From: Rhodanobacter humi
GTDB lineage: Bacteria > Pseudomonadota > Gammaproteobacteria > Xanthomonadales > Rhodanobacteraceae
Length of the DNA: 64,000 nt
Reading direction: 5' to 3'
NCBI RefSeq assembly: GCF_041107455.1
Contig: NZ_JBGBPY010000001.1
Location: forward strand, 2,232,001-2,296,000
Each line of letters begins with the position of its first letter. Position 1 is the stretch's first letter. The notes under the pieces are model-generated. The model was not told where the DNA came from and did no database searches. It saw only the letters and a list, made by a program, of their open reading frames with translations. Shown piece after piece: positions 51,826 to 60,737 of this stretch. A program made the position numbers and the translations under genes.

Positions 51826-53457
51826 ATGACCGACACACCATGGTGGCGCGGAGCCGTCATCTACCAGATCTACCCGCGCAGCTTCCTCGACACCGACGGC
51901 GACGGCGTGGGCGACCTGCCCGGCATCATCGAGCGGCTCGACTACGTGGCCGGACTGGGCGTGGACGCGATCTGGATCGCGCCGTTCTTCCGCTCGCCGA
52001 TGGCGGACTTCGGCTACGACATCGCCGATCCCTGCGACGTCGATCCGCTGTTCGGCACGCTCGCCGATTTCGATCGCCTGCTGGCCGAGGCGCATGCGCG
52101 CGGCCTCAAGGTGATGATCGACCAGGTGCTCAGCCACACCTCGGACGAGCACGCCTGGTTCCGCGAAAGCCGGCAGAGCCGCGACAACCCGAGGGCGGAC
52201 TGGTACGTGTGGGCCAACGCCAACGAGGACGGCACGCCGCCGAACAACTGGCTGTCGATCTTCGGCGGCAGCGCGTGGCGGTGGGAGCCGCGGCGCGGCC
52301 AGTATTACCTGCACAACTTCCTTGCCGGCCAGCCCGACCTCAACTTCCACCACCCGGCCGTGCGCGCGGCGGTGCTGGACAACCTGCGCTTCTGGCTGGA
52401 CCGCGGCGTGGACGGCTTCCGGCTGGACTCGATCAACTTCTGTTTCCACGACGCGTTGCTGCGCGACAATCCGGCCAAGCCGAAGGCCGAGCGCACCGGT
52501 CGCGGCTTCAGCGCCGACAACCCCTACGCGTTCCAGTACCACTGGTACAACAACACGCAGCCGGAGAACCTCGCGTTTCTGGAAGAGCTGCGCGCATTGA
52601 TGGACCGCTACCCCGGCAGCGCCACGCTGGGCGAGATCTCCTCGGAGGATTCGCTGGCCACCATGGCCGAGTACACCAGCGGCCATCGCCTGCACATGGG
52701 CTACAGCTTCGAACTGCTCACCGACGACTTCAGTGCCGCCTACATCCGCGACACCGTGCGCGCGCAGGAGGCGAAGATGACCGAGGGCTGGCCGTGCTGG
52801 GCGATCTCCAACCACGACGTGGAGCGCGTGCTCAGCCGCTGGGGTAGTCAGTTGCGGGGCAATGGCCATGCGTCCGCCGCGATGGCGAACCAGCTCACCG
52901 CGCTGGTCTGCTCGCTGCGCGGTTCGGTCTGCGTGTACCAGGGCGAGGAGCTGGGTTTGACCGAGGCCGAGCTGCCCTACGAGGCGCTGCGCGATCCCTA
53001 CGGCATCGCCTTCTGGCCCGAGTTCAAGGGGCGCGACGGCTGCCGCACGCCGATGCCGTGGGGCGACGGCGAGCATGCCGGCTTCAGCGGCGCCGTGCCG
53101 TGGCTGCCGGTGCCGCCCGAGCATCGCGCGCTGAACGTGGCGCGCCAGCAGGCCGATCCCGCCTCCGCACTCAACGGCTACCGCCGCTTCATGCACTGGC
53201 GCCGCACCCAGCCCGCGCTGCGCCACGGCGCGATCCGCTTCCTCGACACCCCCGAGCCGGTGCTGGCCTTCGTGCGCGAACTCGGCGGGGAGCGCGTGCT
53301 GGTCGTGTTCAACCTCTCCGCCGCGCCGGTGGAATTCGCGCTGCCGCTGCCCGGGGAGCTGCGACCGCTCGAAGGCCACGGCCTGCTGGCCGGCACGCTG
53401 GCCGACGAGCGCCTGCGCCTGCCTGCCAACGGCAGCCTGTTCGCGCGGGTGATCTAG
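51826..53457 (+). CDS. cytosolic GH13 alpha-glucosidase (oligo-1,6/maltase type)
   Basis: A 543-residue GH13 enzyme without a signal peptide. WWRGAVIYQIYPRSFLDTDG starts the barrel; Asp201 (DGFRLDS), Glu270 (LGEISSED) and Asp331 (SNHDVER) are the catalytic residues. QGEELGLTEAELPYE is typical of GH13_23 maltases/sucrases of xanthomonads. It should hydrolyse maltose and short maltodextrin after uptake. The ATG at 51826 (MTDTPWW) is chosen; an in-frame ATG four codons upstream is possible. It is divergent from the receptor gene. Confidence 0.94.
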   Translation: MTDTPWWRGAVIYQIYPRSFLDTDGDGVGDLPGIIERLDYVAGLGVDAIWIAPFFRSPMADFGYDIADPCDVDPLFGTLADFDRLLAEAHARGLKVMIDQVLSHTSDEHAWFRESRQSRDNPRADWYVWANANEDGTPPNNWLSIFGGSAWRWEPRRGQYYLHNFLAGQPDLNFHHPAVRAAVLDNLRFWLDRGVDGFRLDSINFCFHDALLRDNPAKPKAERTGRGFSADNPYAFQYHWYNNTQPENLAFLEELRALMDRYPGSATLGEISSEDSLATMAEYTSGHRLHMGYSFELLTDDFSAAYIRDTVRAQEAKMTEGWPCWAISNHDVERVLSRWGSQLRGNGHASAAMANQLTALVCSLRGSVCVYQGEELGLTEAELPYEALRDPYGIAFWPEFKGRDGCRTPMPWGDGEHAGFSGAVPWLPVPPEHRALNVARQQADPASALNGYRRFMHWRRTQPALRHGAIRFLDTPEPVLAFVRELGGERVLVVFNLSAAPVEFALPLPGELRPLEGHGLLAGTLADERLRLPANGSLFARVI

Positions 53458-53570
53458 GTTGCCGATTCGACTCCCTCTCCTGCGTGCAGGGGAGGGTCGG
53501 GGTGGGGTGCTTCCGTCTTGAAGCCACACGCCTGAACTTGATTAGCGACAAAGCTCAGCGCGTACCCTCA

Positions 53571-53673
53571 CCGTTCGCCCTGAGCGTAGGCCCGAAGGGC
53601 CGAAGTCGAAGGGTGATCACCGGCGAGCGCTTCGACTCCGCTTGCTATCGCAAGCGACGCTCAGCGCGAACGG
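53571..53673. repeat. inverted repeat, CCGTTCGC-CTGAGCG type
   Basis: The 17-base arm CCGTTCGCCCTGAGCGT at 53571-53587 matches the reverse complement of 53657-53673 with one mismatch, and CTTCGACTCCGC/GAAGTCGAAG sequences lie inside. It resembles dispersed palindromes common in this order. It occupies most of the 280-bp gap before the RhtA-like gene. Confidence 0.7.
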
Positions 53674-53737
53674 AATTTTCTGCTGAACGTCATCGAGTCA
53701 GGTGCCGGGATGGGCATTGCGCGCGGGCGCAGGCATC

Positions 53738-54649
53738 ATGGCGGCCCCTCCCCTCCGGTCATCGCCCGTGTCCGCGCACACCTCCCGCGCTTCCGTGCTG
53801 CTCGCGGTCGGCATGCTGCTGATCAGCATGAGCTCGTACCAGTTCGGCGCCGCGCTGGCCAAGCAGCTGTTTCCCGCGATCGGCGCGCAGGGCGCCACCG
53901 CCTGCCGGCTGGGCCTGGGCGCGCTGATCCTGCTGCTGGTGCGGCGACCCTGGCGCACCTGGCAGCGCGGCCGCGACCTGCGCGCGCTGTGGGGCTACGG
54001 CCTGTCGATCGGCGTGATGAACCTGGTGTTCTACATGTCGCTGCGCACGATCCCGCTGGGCATCGCGGTGGCGCTGGAGTTCACCGGACCGCTGGCGCTG
54101 GCCCTGTTCGGCTCGCGCCGGCTGCAGGACTTCATCTGGATCGCGCTGGTGGTGGCGGGCCTGCTCCTGCTGCTGCCGCTGCGCACGCAGGCGCATGCGC
54201 TCGATCCGGTCGGCGTGCTGTACGCGCTGGCCGCGGGCGTGGGCTGGGCGTGCTACATCGTGCTGGGCCAGCGCGCCGGCAGCGCGCACGGTGGCGACGC
54301 GGTGACCTGGGGCACTTCCATCGCGGCGCTGGTGGCGATCCCGGTTGGCGTGGTGCATGCCGGCAGCGCGCTGTTCAACCCCGCGCTGCTGCCGTTCGCG
54401 CTGGGCGTAGCCGTGCTCAGTTCCGCCCTGCCGTACTCGCTGGAGATGGTGGCGCTGACCCGCCTGCCGACGCGCAGCTTCGGCACCTTGCTGAGCCTGG
54501 AACCGGCTATCGCCGCGCTGGCCGGCGTGGCCCTGCTCGGCGAGCACTTGAGCCTGCTGCAGTGGTTGGCGATTGCGGCGATCATCGTGGCCGCGGCGGG
54601 AACCGCGCTCAGCGTGCGCAAGCCGGTGGCGGAGCCGCTGGTGAATTGA
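53738..54649 (+). CDS. EamA-family transporter, RhtA-like
   Basis: A 303-residue, ten-helix EamA protein. LLAVGMLLISMSSYQFGAALAK opens the first repeat, IPLGIAVALEFTGPLALALF and VLSSALPYSLEMVALTRLP are close to the threonine/homoserine exporter RhtA, and LLGEHLSLLQWLAIAAIIVAAAG ends the second repeat. It probably exports threonine/homoserine or related amino acids. The start at 53738 is the second ATG; an earlier one would add 12 residues. Confidence 0.85.
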   Translation: MAAPPLRSSPVSAHTSRASVLLAVGMLLISMSSYQFGAALAKQLFPAIGAQGATACRLGLGALILLLVRRPWRTWQRGRDLRALWGYGLSIGVMNLVFYMSLRTIPLGIAVALEFTGPLALALFGSRRLQDFIWIALVVAGLLLLLPLRTQAHALDPVGVLYALAAGVGWACYIVLGQRAGSAHGGDAVTWGTSIAALVAIPVGVVHAGSALFNPALLPFALGVAVLSSALPYSLEMVALTRLPTRSFGTLLSLEPAIAALAGVALLGEHLSLLQWLAIAAIIVAAAGTALSVRKPVAEPLVN

Positions 54650-55506
54650 GCGCACGGGTTGGAGCGCGGCTGCGCTCGTCTTGGATTTTTTTGGCTTGGT
54701 CTTTTGCGCGCTGATGCAAGTTTCAAAGCGGTTTCGTGCCGCTGTCGCGGCCCGAGTTACTTTTCTCTTGCGTGGTCAAGAGAAAAGTAACCAAAAGAGA
54801 AGGCCACCCCGCGGCGGCGCTTTCCGCCCATCCCTGGGCGGAAAGTCCGTGAGCCGTGGCCGGGCTTTTCGAGCGGGCTCCTGCCCGCGCGAAAAGGCGA
54901 GCCCATCCGTGGGCTCGCCCGCTGCGCGGCCTGATCGTCCACAGCTCACCGCCGCCGAGGGGGCCCGGAAAAGCTGGCGCGCATCGTGCGCGCCAGAAGC
55001 AACGTCAATAGCAACGTCAACGTCAACGTCAACAGCAACAGCGGAGCGCCGTGCGGCGCGCGGCGCTTTTGCCTTGGCTTTTCAAGAAGTGCGCGCAGGA
55101 GCGCGCTGCTCTACCCGGGGCCCCTATGGCGCGGCGGGCGGGTGCAGGAAAGTCCGCAGGATGGCCCGCAAGGATGCGGGCCAGTTTTCCGCCGGTACAG
55201 GGATGTGCCGTCGGAAAACCCCGTAACCCGCCCGCGCACCCGCAGGGCAGGATGCCCGGAGGGCGCGCCATCGGGGTGCCGTTTCTCTTTGGTTCCTTTC
55301 TCTTTGGGCACGCAAAGAGAAAGGAACTCGGCCACCGGCAGGTGGACGAAACCGCTTTGTCGCTTGCGACGAGTTCACCTCGTCAAAAGAAATTAGCCAC
55401 TCCGCGGCGAGCACCCGCCCTCACCCCGACCCTCTTCGTCGCTCCTCAAGGCAGGGCCATCCATGGCCCTTTCCCGCGTCCCGAAGAGGAGAGGGAGAAA
55501 AGCGCC
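54650..55506. other. 857-bp gene-free region filled by a repeat module
   Basis: Most of the stretch is the complex repeat at 54756-55327. The flanks (54650-54755 and 55328-55506) show no gene. Several open frames cross it but they are Arg/Ala/Gly-rich translations of repeats. Confidence 0.7.
54756..55327. repeat. 572-bp complex repeat module with terminal hairpins and tandem AACGTC units
   Basis: The left end is a 15-bp perfect hairpin (GTTACTTTTCTCTTG and its complement, 54756-54791). The right end is a similar one (GTTCCTTTCTCTTTG, 55292-55327). Inside are several GC-rich hairpins, such as CTGGCGCGCA/TGCGCGCCAG near 54975, and a tandem array of AACGTC/AACAGC at 55000-55042. This architecture looks like a dispersed xanthomonad repeat family; copy number elsewhere is unknown here. 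Confidence 0.7.
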
Positions 55507-56409
55507 TCAGCGCCGCCGCGACCCCTTCAGGCTGCTGAGCGAGAAGCTCGCCATTTCGCCGCCGCCGGGCAGGCGTCGCGACTGGCCCGGCGGCGGGCCC
55601 CAGGCGTGCGCGGTCACCACTTCCCAGGTGGCGGGGATGCGGCCGTCCGTGCGCATCGACTCGTACGCTGTGAGCATGGCGCGGTAGTGCGACTTGCCGG
55701 TGAGGTGGCGTTCGCGCGCAGCGTCGGCGTGGGTGGCGCCCAGCCCGCGCAGCTCTTCCAGCAGCTTGCGCGGCTCACTGTAGGTGAGCGTGTAGCGTTC
55801 CACGTCCAGCACCGGGTCGCGCAGGCCGGCGTTGAGCATCGCGTCGCCGATGTCGTGCATGTCGAGAAAGCGGCTGACATGGGAATGGCCGTCCACCGCG
55901 GCCCAGGCCGCGCGCAGCTCCTTCAGCGTGTCGGGGCCGAAGGTGGAGAACGCGAGCAGACCGCCGGGCTTCAGCACGCGCGCGCATTCGCCGAACAGCG
56001 CGGCGAGGTCGTCGATCCACTGGAAGCACAGGTTGGAGTGCAGCAGGTCCACGCTGTGGTCGGGGAAGGGCAGCGCCGTGGCCTCGGCGCAGACGCGGCG
56101 GAACGGCTTCAGCCAGCCGCTGTGCGCCTTCGCCGCGCGCAGCATCGGCAGCGCGAGGTCGACCGCGACCACCTCGGCCTTCGGATAGCGCTGTTTCAGC
56201 TGCGCGGTGCCGCGGCCGGTGCCGGCGCCCACGTCGAGCACGCGCTCGGGGAGCAGCCCTTTGCGGTCCGGGGATTCGTCGTAGAAGGTGAGCCGGTCGA
56301 GCAACTGGCCTTGCACTTCGCGCTGCAAGGCATCGTGCTGTTCGTAGCTGCGCGCGGCGCGGCCGAAGTTGCGACGCACCTGGGCGCGGTCGAGGTGGAA
56401 CTCATTCAT
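55507..56409 (-). CDS. bioC: malonyl-ACP O-methyltransferase BioC
   Basis: A 300-residue SAM-dependent methyltransferase. RVLDVGAGTGRGTAQL is the SAM motif, and VCAEATALPFPDHSVDLLHSNLCFQW and FSTFGPDTLKELRAAW are strong BioC signatures. It caps malonyl-ACP so that fatty acid synthesis can make pimeloyl-ACP methyl ester. The ATG at 56409 overlaps the bioH 3' end by eight bases. It is the last gene of the operon. Confidence 0.94.
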   Translation of the reverse strand: MNEFHLDRAQVRRNFGRAARSYEQHDALQREVQGQLLDRLTFYDESPDRKGLLPERVLDVGAGTGRGTAQLKQRYPKAEVVAVDLALPMLRAAKAHSGWLKPFRRVCAEATALPFPDHSVDLLHSNLCFQWIDDLAALFGECARVLKPGGLLAFSTFGPDTLKELRAAWAAVDGHSHVSRFLDMHDIGDAMLNAGLRDPVLDVERYTLTYSEPRKLLEELRGLGATHADAARERHLTGKSHYRAMLTAYESMRTDGRIPATWEVVTAHAWGPPPGQSRRLPGGGEMASFSLSSLKGSRRR

Positions 56410-57175
56410 CGAAACTGTCCAGCAAGGGTTGCAGCGCCTGCGCGACCTCGTCGGCGTGGGCGAAGAACGGCGCGTGGCCGGCGTGCTCGATCTGCGCGTA
56501 GCGGCCGTGTGCCTGCTGTGCCGACCACTCCATCGCCTGCGGATGCACCAGGCGGTCGCGACGGCCGGCGATCCAGGCACTCGGTTGCCGCAGCGACGGC
56601 AACTGCGCGCGCAGGTCGCGGGTTTCCAGGATGCGGATGCCTTCCTGCAGCACGCGCAACTCGGGCTCGCCGCGGGCGAAGGCGAGCTCGCGCAGGCGAC
56701 GCAGTTCGGCGCGCGGATCGGCACTGCCCATCGCCTCGAGCGCAAGGAAGCGATCGATGGTGGTGTGGTAATCGGTTTCCAGATCCAGTGCGAGCTGGTG
56801 CACCAGCGTCGCGTCGCTGCCCCAGGGCCAGCTGTCGTCGCGCACGAAGCGCGGCGTCGCGCACAGCATGGCGAGGCCGCGCACCTGCTGCGGTTGTTCC
56901 AGCGCGGCAGTGAGCGCGATCAGCCCGCCCAGCGACCAGCCCAGCCACAGCGCCGGCGGCGTGGCTTGCGCGATCGCCGCGGCGCAGGCGGAAGGCTCCA
57001 GCGGCAGGCCGCAGTCGCGCGACCAGCCGTGGCCGGGCAGGTCCACCACGTGCATCGTGCAGCGATCCGCCAGTGCGTCGACCAAGGGCGCCAGCACGCC
57101 GCCATGCATCGCCCAGCCGTGCAGCAGCACCAGCGGGATCGGGCCGCGGCCCGCCTTTTCGATGTATAGGCTCAT
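56402..57175 (-). CDS. bioH: pimeloyl-ACP methyl ester carboxylesterase BioH
   Basis: A 257-residue alpha/beta hydrolase. [32 protein letters not shown], the nucleophile GWSLGG, and the late Asp/His ([19 protein letters not shown]) match BioH. It removes the methyl group added by BioC, ending pimeloyl synthesis. Its ATG overlaps the trhO stop (ATGA), and the ribosome site GAGGGG is contributed by a palindromic repeat. Confidence 0.94.
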   Translation of the reverse strand: MSLYIEKAGRGPIPLVLLHGWAMHGGVLAPLVDALADRCTMHVVDLPGHGWSRDCGLPLEPSACAAAIAQATPPALWLGWSLGGLIALTAALEQPQQVRGLAMLCATPRFVRDDSWPWGSDATLVHQLALDLETDYHTTIDRFLALEAMGSADPRAELRRLRELAFARGEPELRVLQEGIRILETRDLRAQLPSLRQPSAWIAGRRDRLVHPQAMEWSAQQAHGRYAQIEHAGHAPFFAHADEVAQALQPLLDSFDE

Positions 57176-58059
57176 GATCCCCTCTCCCCTGCGGGGAGAG
57201 GGTGCCCCGAAGGGGTGGGAGAGGGGGCGGGGCTTGCAGAGGCGTTGCCCAGAGCGGGCTCTGGTGTTGGTTTCTCGCAAGAGCCTGCCTTCTCCCCCAA
57301 CCCCTCTCCCGCAAGCGGGAGAGGGGAGATGGTTGTGGGGAGCAGGTTTGCATCCACCGCCCCACGCCCGTCGAACACGAAGCAGTCCCCCTGCCAATGC
57401 GCGCCATCGGTGAGTTCGAGGTACTTGAGTATCCCGCCTTCGAGCTGGTGCACGCGCTCGATGCCGAGCGCCTGCATGTGCAGCGCGGCCTTCTCGCAAC
57501 GAATGCCGCCGGTGCAGTACGACACCACGGTCTTGCCCGCGTAGCGCGCACGGTCGGCGGCCACGGCGGCGGGAAACCCGGTGAAGCTGGCGAGGCGGTA
57601 GTCCACTGCCTGCGTGAACTTGCCGACTTCGATCTCGTAGTCGTTGCGGGTGTCCAGCAGCAGCACTTCGCGGCCGTCGTCGTCGTGGCCCTGGTCCAGC
57701 CAGCGTTGCAGCGTGGGCGCGTCCACCGCCGGCGCGCGGCCGCCTTCGGGGCGGATCGTCGGCCGGTGCATGGTGATGATTTCCTTCTTCAGCCGCACGC
57801 GCAGTCGGCCGAACGGCACGTCGTCGGAGAGGGATTCTTTCGCCTCCATTCCCGCGAAACGCGCGTCCGCGCGCAGCCACGCCATGAACGCGTCCACTGC
57901 CTCGCGCGGACCGGCGAGGAACAGGTTGATGCCTTCCGGTGCCAGCAGCACGGTGCCCTTCAGCGCCAGCGCGCTGGCGCGTTCGAGCACGCGCTCGCGC
58001 AGCTCGGGCAGGTCGTCCAGCGCGACGAAGCGGTAGGCGGCGAGGTTGACGATACTCAT
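57172..58059 (-). CDS. trhO: tRNA uridine(34) hydroxylase TrhO (rhodanese-like) with repeat-encoded tail
   Basis: A 295-residue product. Residues 1-95 are the N-terminal ferredoxin-like domain ([20 protein letters not shown]), and 115-220 the rhodanese domain with the conserved cysteines Cys182 (SYCTGG) and Cys188 (IRCEKAA). TrhO hydroxylates U34 of certain tRNAs, a first step towards 5-methoxy/carboxymethoxy-uridine. The family part ends near residue 241; the last 54 residues ([19 protein letters not shown] onward, to PAGERGS) are a translation of the palindromic repeats at 57180-57330. It is between bioF and bioH, an unrelated insertion in the biotin operon. Confidence 0.88.
   Translation of the reverse strand: MSIVNLAAYRFVALDDLPELRERVLERASALALKGTVLLAPEGINLFLAGPREAVDAFMAWLRADARFAGMEAKESLSDDVPFGRLRVRLKKEIITMHRPTIRPEGGRAPAVDAPTLQRWLDQGHDDDGREVLLLDTRNDYEIEVGKFTQAVDYRLASFTGFPAAVAADRARYAGKTVVSYCTGGIRCEKAALHMQALGIERVHQLEGGILKYLELTDGAHWQGDCFVFDGRGAVDANLLPTTISPLPLAGEGLGEKAGSCEKPTPEPALGNASASPAPSPTPSGHPLPAGERGS
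57180..57202. repeat. CCCTCTCCCC...GGGGAGAGGG palindrome at trhO/bioH junction
   Basis: A perfect 10-bp stem with a 3-base loop. It encodes the last residues of TrhO and lies just upstream of the bioH start. Confidence 0.85.
57300..57326. repeat. CTCTCCCGC...GCGGGAGAG palindrome inside trhO 3' end
   Basis: Same sequence as the element at 37957-37983. Both lie in the repeat-derived tail of TrhO or a gap. Confidence 0.85.
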
Positions 58060-58087
58060 GGGGACAAGGCGATGAAGCGACTCGACA

Positions 58088-59380
<1,293 letters not shown>

Positions 59381-59390
59381 GGCTTTTACT

Positions 59391-59427
59391 CCCTCTCCCC
59401 CAACGACGAAGTCGTTGGGGGAGAGGG
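59391..59427. repeat. 17-bp-stem palindrome between bioB and bioF
   Basis: CCCTCTCCCCCAACGAC (59391-59407) is exactly complementary to 59411-59427 with loop GAA. It carries the bioF ribosome site region. Confidence 0.85.
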
Positions 59428-59496
59428 TTGGGGTGAGGGGGGCTTTGGCATGTCAGTCATCGTTGGGGAGGGAGCAAATGCGCCCCCTCACCCCAA

Positions 59497-59529
59497 CCCT
59501 CTCCCCCAAGCGGGGCTTGGGGGAGAGGG
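59497..59529. repeat. 15-bp-stem palindrome just after bioB
   Basis: CCCTCTCCCCCAAGC pairs with GCTTGGGGGAGAGGG around a 3-base loop, 10 bases beyond the bioB stop. It could reduce transcription into bioF. Confidence 0.85.
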
Positions 59530-59539
59530 AGTCAGAAGC

Positions 59540-60583
59540 TCACGCCGCTGCGCTGCAGCCGCAACCGTTGCCGCAGCCTGCGTCGGCGGCTTCCATGATG
59601 TCCGCATGCACCGTGCCCGCTTCCTCCACCACCTCCATCGCATGCAGGTCGAGCCGGCGGAACAGCGCGCGATCGTGCTCGGTATCGGGGTTGCCGGTGG
59701 TGAGCAGTTTTTCGCCGTAGAAGATCGAGCCGGCGCCGGCGTGGAAGCACAGCGCCTGCACGGCGTCGTCCATCTGCTGGCGGCCGGCGGAGAGGCGCAC
59801 GATGGACAGCGGCATCAGGATGCGCGCCACCGCGATCGCGCGCACGAACTCGAACGGATCGAGCGGCTCGGCATCGGCCAGCGGCGTGCCCGGCACTGGC
59901 ACCAGCTGGTTGATCGGCACCGACTGCGGGTGTTCGGGCAGGTTGGCCAGTGCCTGCAAGAGGCCGGCGCGCTGCGCGCGCGTCTCGCCCATGCCCACGA
60001 TGCCGCCGCAACAGGTCTTGAGGCCCGCATCGCGCACCTGCTCCAGCGTCTGCAGGCGGTCCTGGTATTCGCGGGTGTGGATGATTTCGCCGTAGAACTC
60101 CGGCGCGGTGTCGATGTTGTGGTTGTAGTAGTCGAGGCCCGCGTCCTTGAGCTGCTGCGCGTGGCCGTCACCCAAGAGGCCCAGCGTGGCGCAGGTTTCC
60201 AGGCCGAGATCCTTCACCGCGCGCACGATTTCGGCGACCTTCGGGATGTCGCGATCCTTCGGTCCGCGCCACGCCGCGCCCATGCAGAAGCGGCTGGCGC
60301 CTGCGGCCTTGGCGACCTTCGCGCGCGCCAGCACGGCGTCCACTTCCATCAGCTTCTGCGCCGCCACGCCGGTGTCGTAGCGCGCGGCCTGCGGGCAGTA
60401 GGCGCAGTCCTCGGGACAGCCGCCGGTCTTGATCGAGAGCAAGGTGGATACCTGCACCGCGTTCGCGTCGTGGTGTTCGCGGTGCACGCAGTGCGCGCGG
60501 TGCAGCAGTTCGTTGAACGGCAAAGCGAACAGCGCGGCGACCTCGTCGCGGGTCCAGTCGTGGTGGATCAGGGCTTCGGGCAT
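59540..60583 (-). CDS. bioB: biotin synthase BioB
   Basis: A 347-residue radical SAM enzyme. The CxxxCxxC motif CPEDCAYC has Cys at 56, 60 and 63. [38 protein letters not shown] and RLSAGRQ supply cluster and substrate ligands. It inserts sulphur into dethiobiotin. The C-terminus ends in an unusual Cys/Gly run ([13 protein letters not shown]). The start at 60583 has GGAG upstream; an earlier in-frame ATG is not conserved. It heads the operon bioB-bioF-trhO-bioH-bioC; bioA and bioD are not in the window. Confidence 0.96.
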   Translation of the reverse strand: MPEALIHHDWTRDEVAALFALPFNELLHRAHCVHREHHDANAVQVSTLLSIKTGGCPEDCAYCPQAARYDTGVAAQKLMEVDAVLARAKVAKAAGASRFCMGAAWRGPKDRDIPKVAEIVRAVKDLGLETCATLGLLGDGHAQQLKDAGLDYYNHNIDTAPEFYGEIIHTREYQDRLQTLEQVRDAGLKTCCGGIVGMGETRAQRAGLLQALANLPEHPQSVPINQLVPVPGTPLADAEPLDPFEFVRAIAVARILMPLSIVRLSAGRQQMDDAVQALCFHAGAGSIFYGEKLLTTGNPDTEHDRALFRRLDLHAMEVVEEAGTVHADIMEAADAGCGNGCGCSAAA

Positions 60584-60674
60584 GGGGGAGGCTCCGGGGC
60601 AGAGGCCGCGAAGTGTGGGCGGTGCGGCATGCTGCGTCAACTTGGCGTGTAGTGGCGCTGGTTGACGGAAAGTC

Positions 60675-60703
60675 GAAAAAAGAAAGGCGGCCCACGGGCC
60701 GCC
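60675..60703 (-). terminator. intrinsic terminator of nirK
   Basis: On the minus strand GGCGGCCC pairs with GGGCCGCC, then TTTCTTTTTT follows. It is 35 bases past the nirK stop. Confidence 0.92.
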
Positions 60704-60737
60704 CTCTCACGCCTCACTACTCTTCACCCACTCCCCG

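Noticed and set aside
54681-55226. 181-codon frame in the repeat module
   Set aside because: Translation of repeat hairpins and the tandem AACGTC array; no ribosome site or domain.
54756-55327. Repeat module as an insertion sequence
   Set aside because: No transposase or recombinase frame; only hairpins and tandem units.
55051-56913. 620-codon plus-strand frame over bioC/bioH
   Set aside because: Begins in repeat sequence and continues antisense to bioC and bioH.
59391-59529. Palindromes as a CRISPR array
   Set aside because: Each unit is a self-complementary hairpin of differing loop, with no regular spacers or cas gene.
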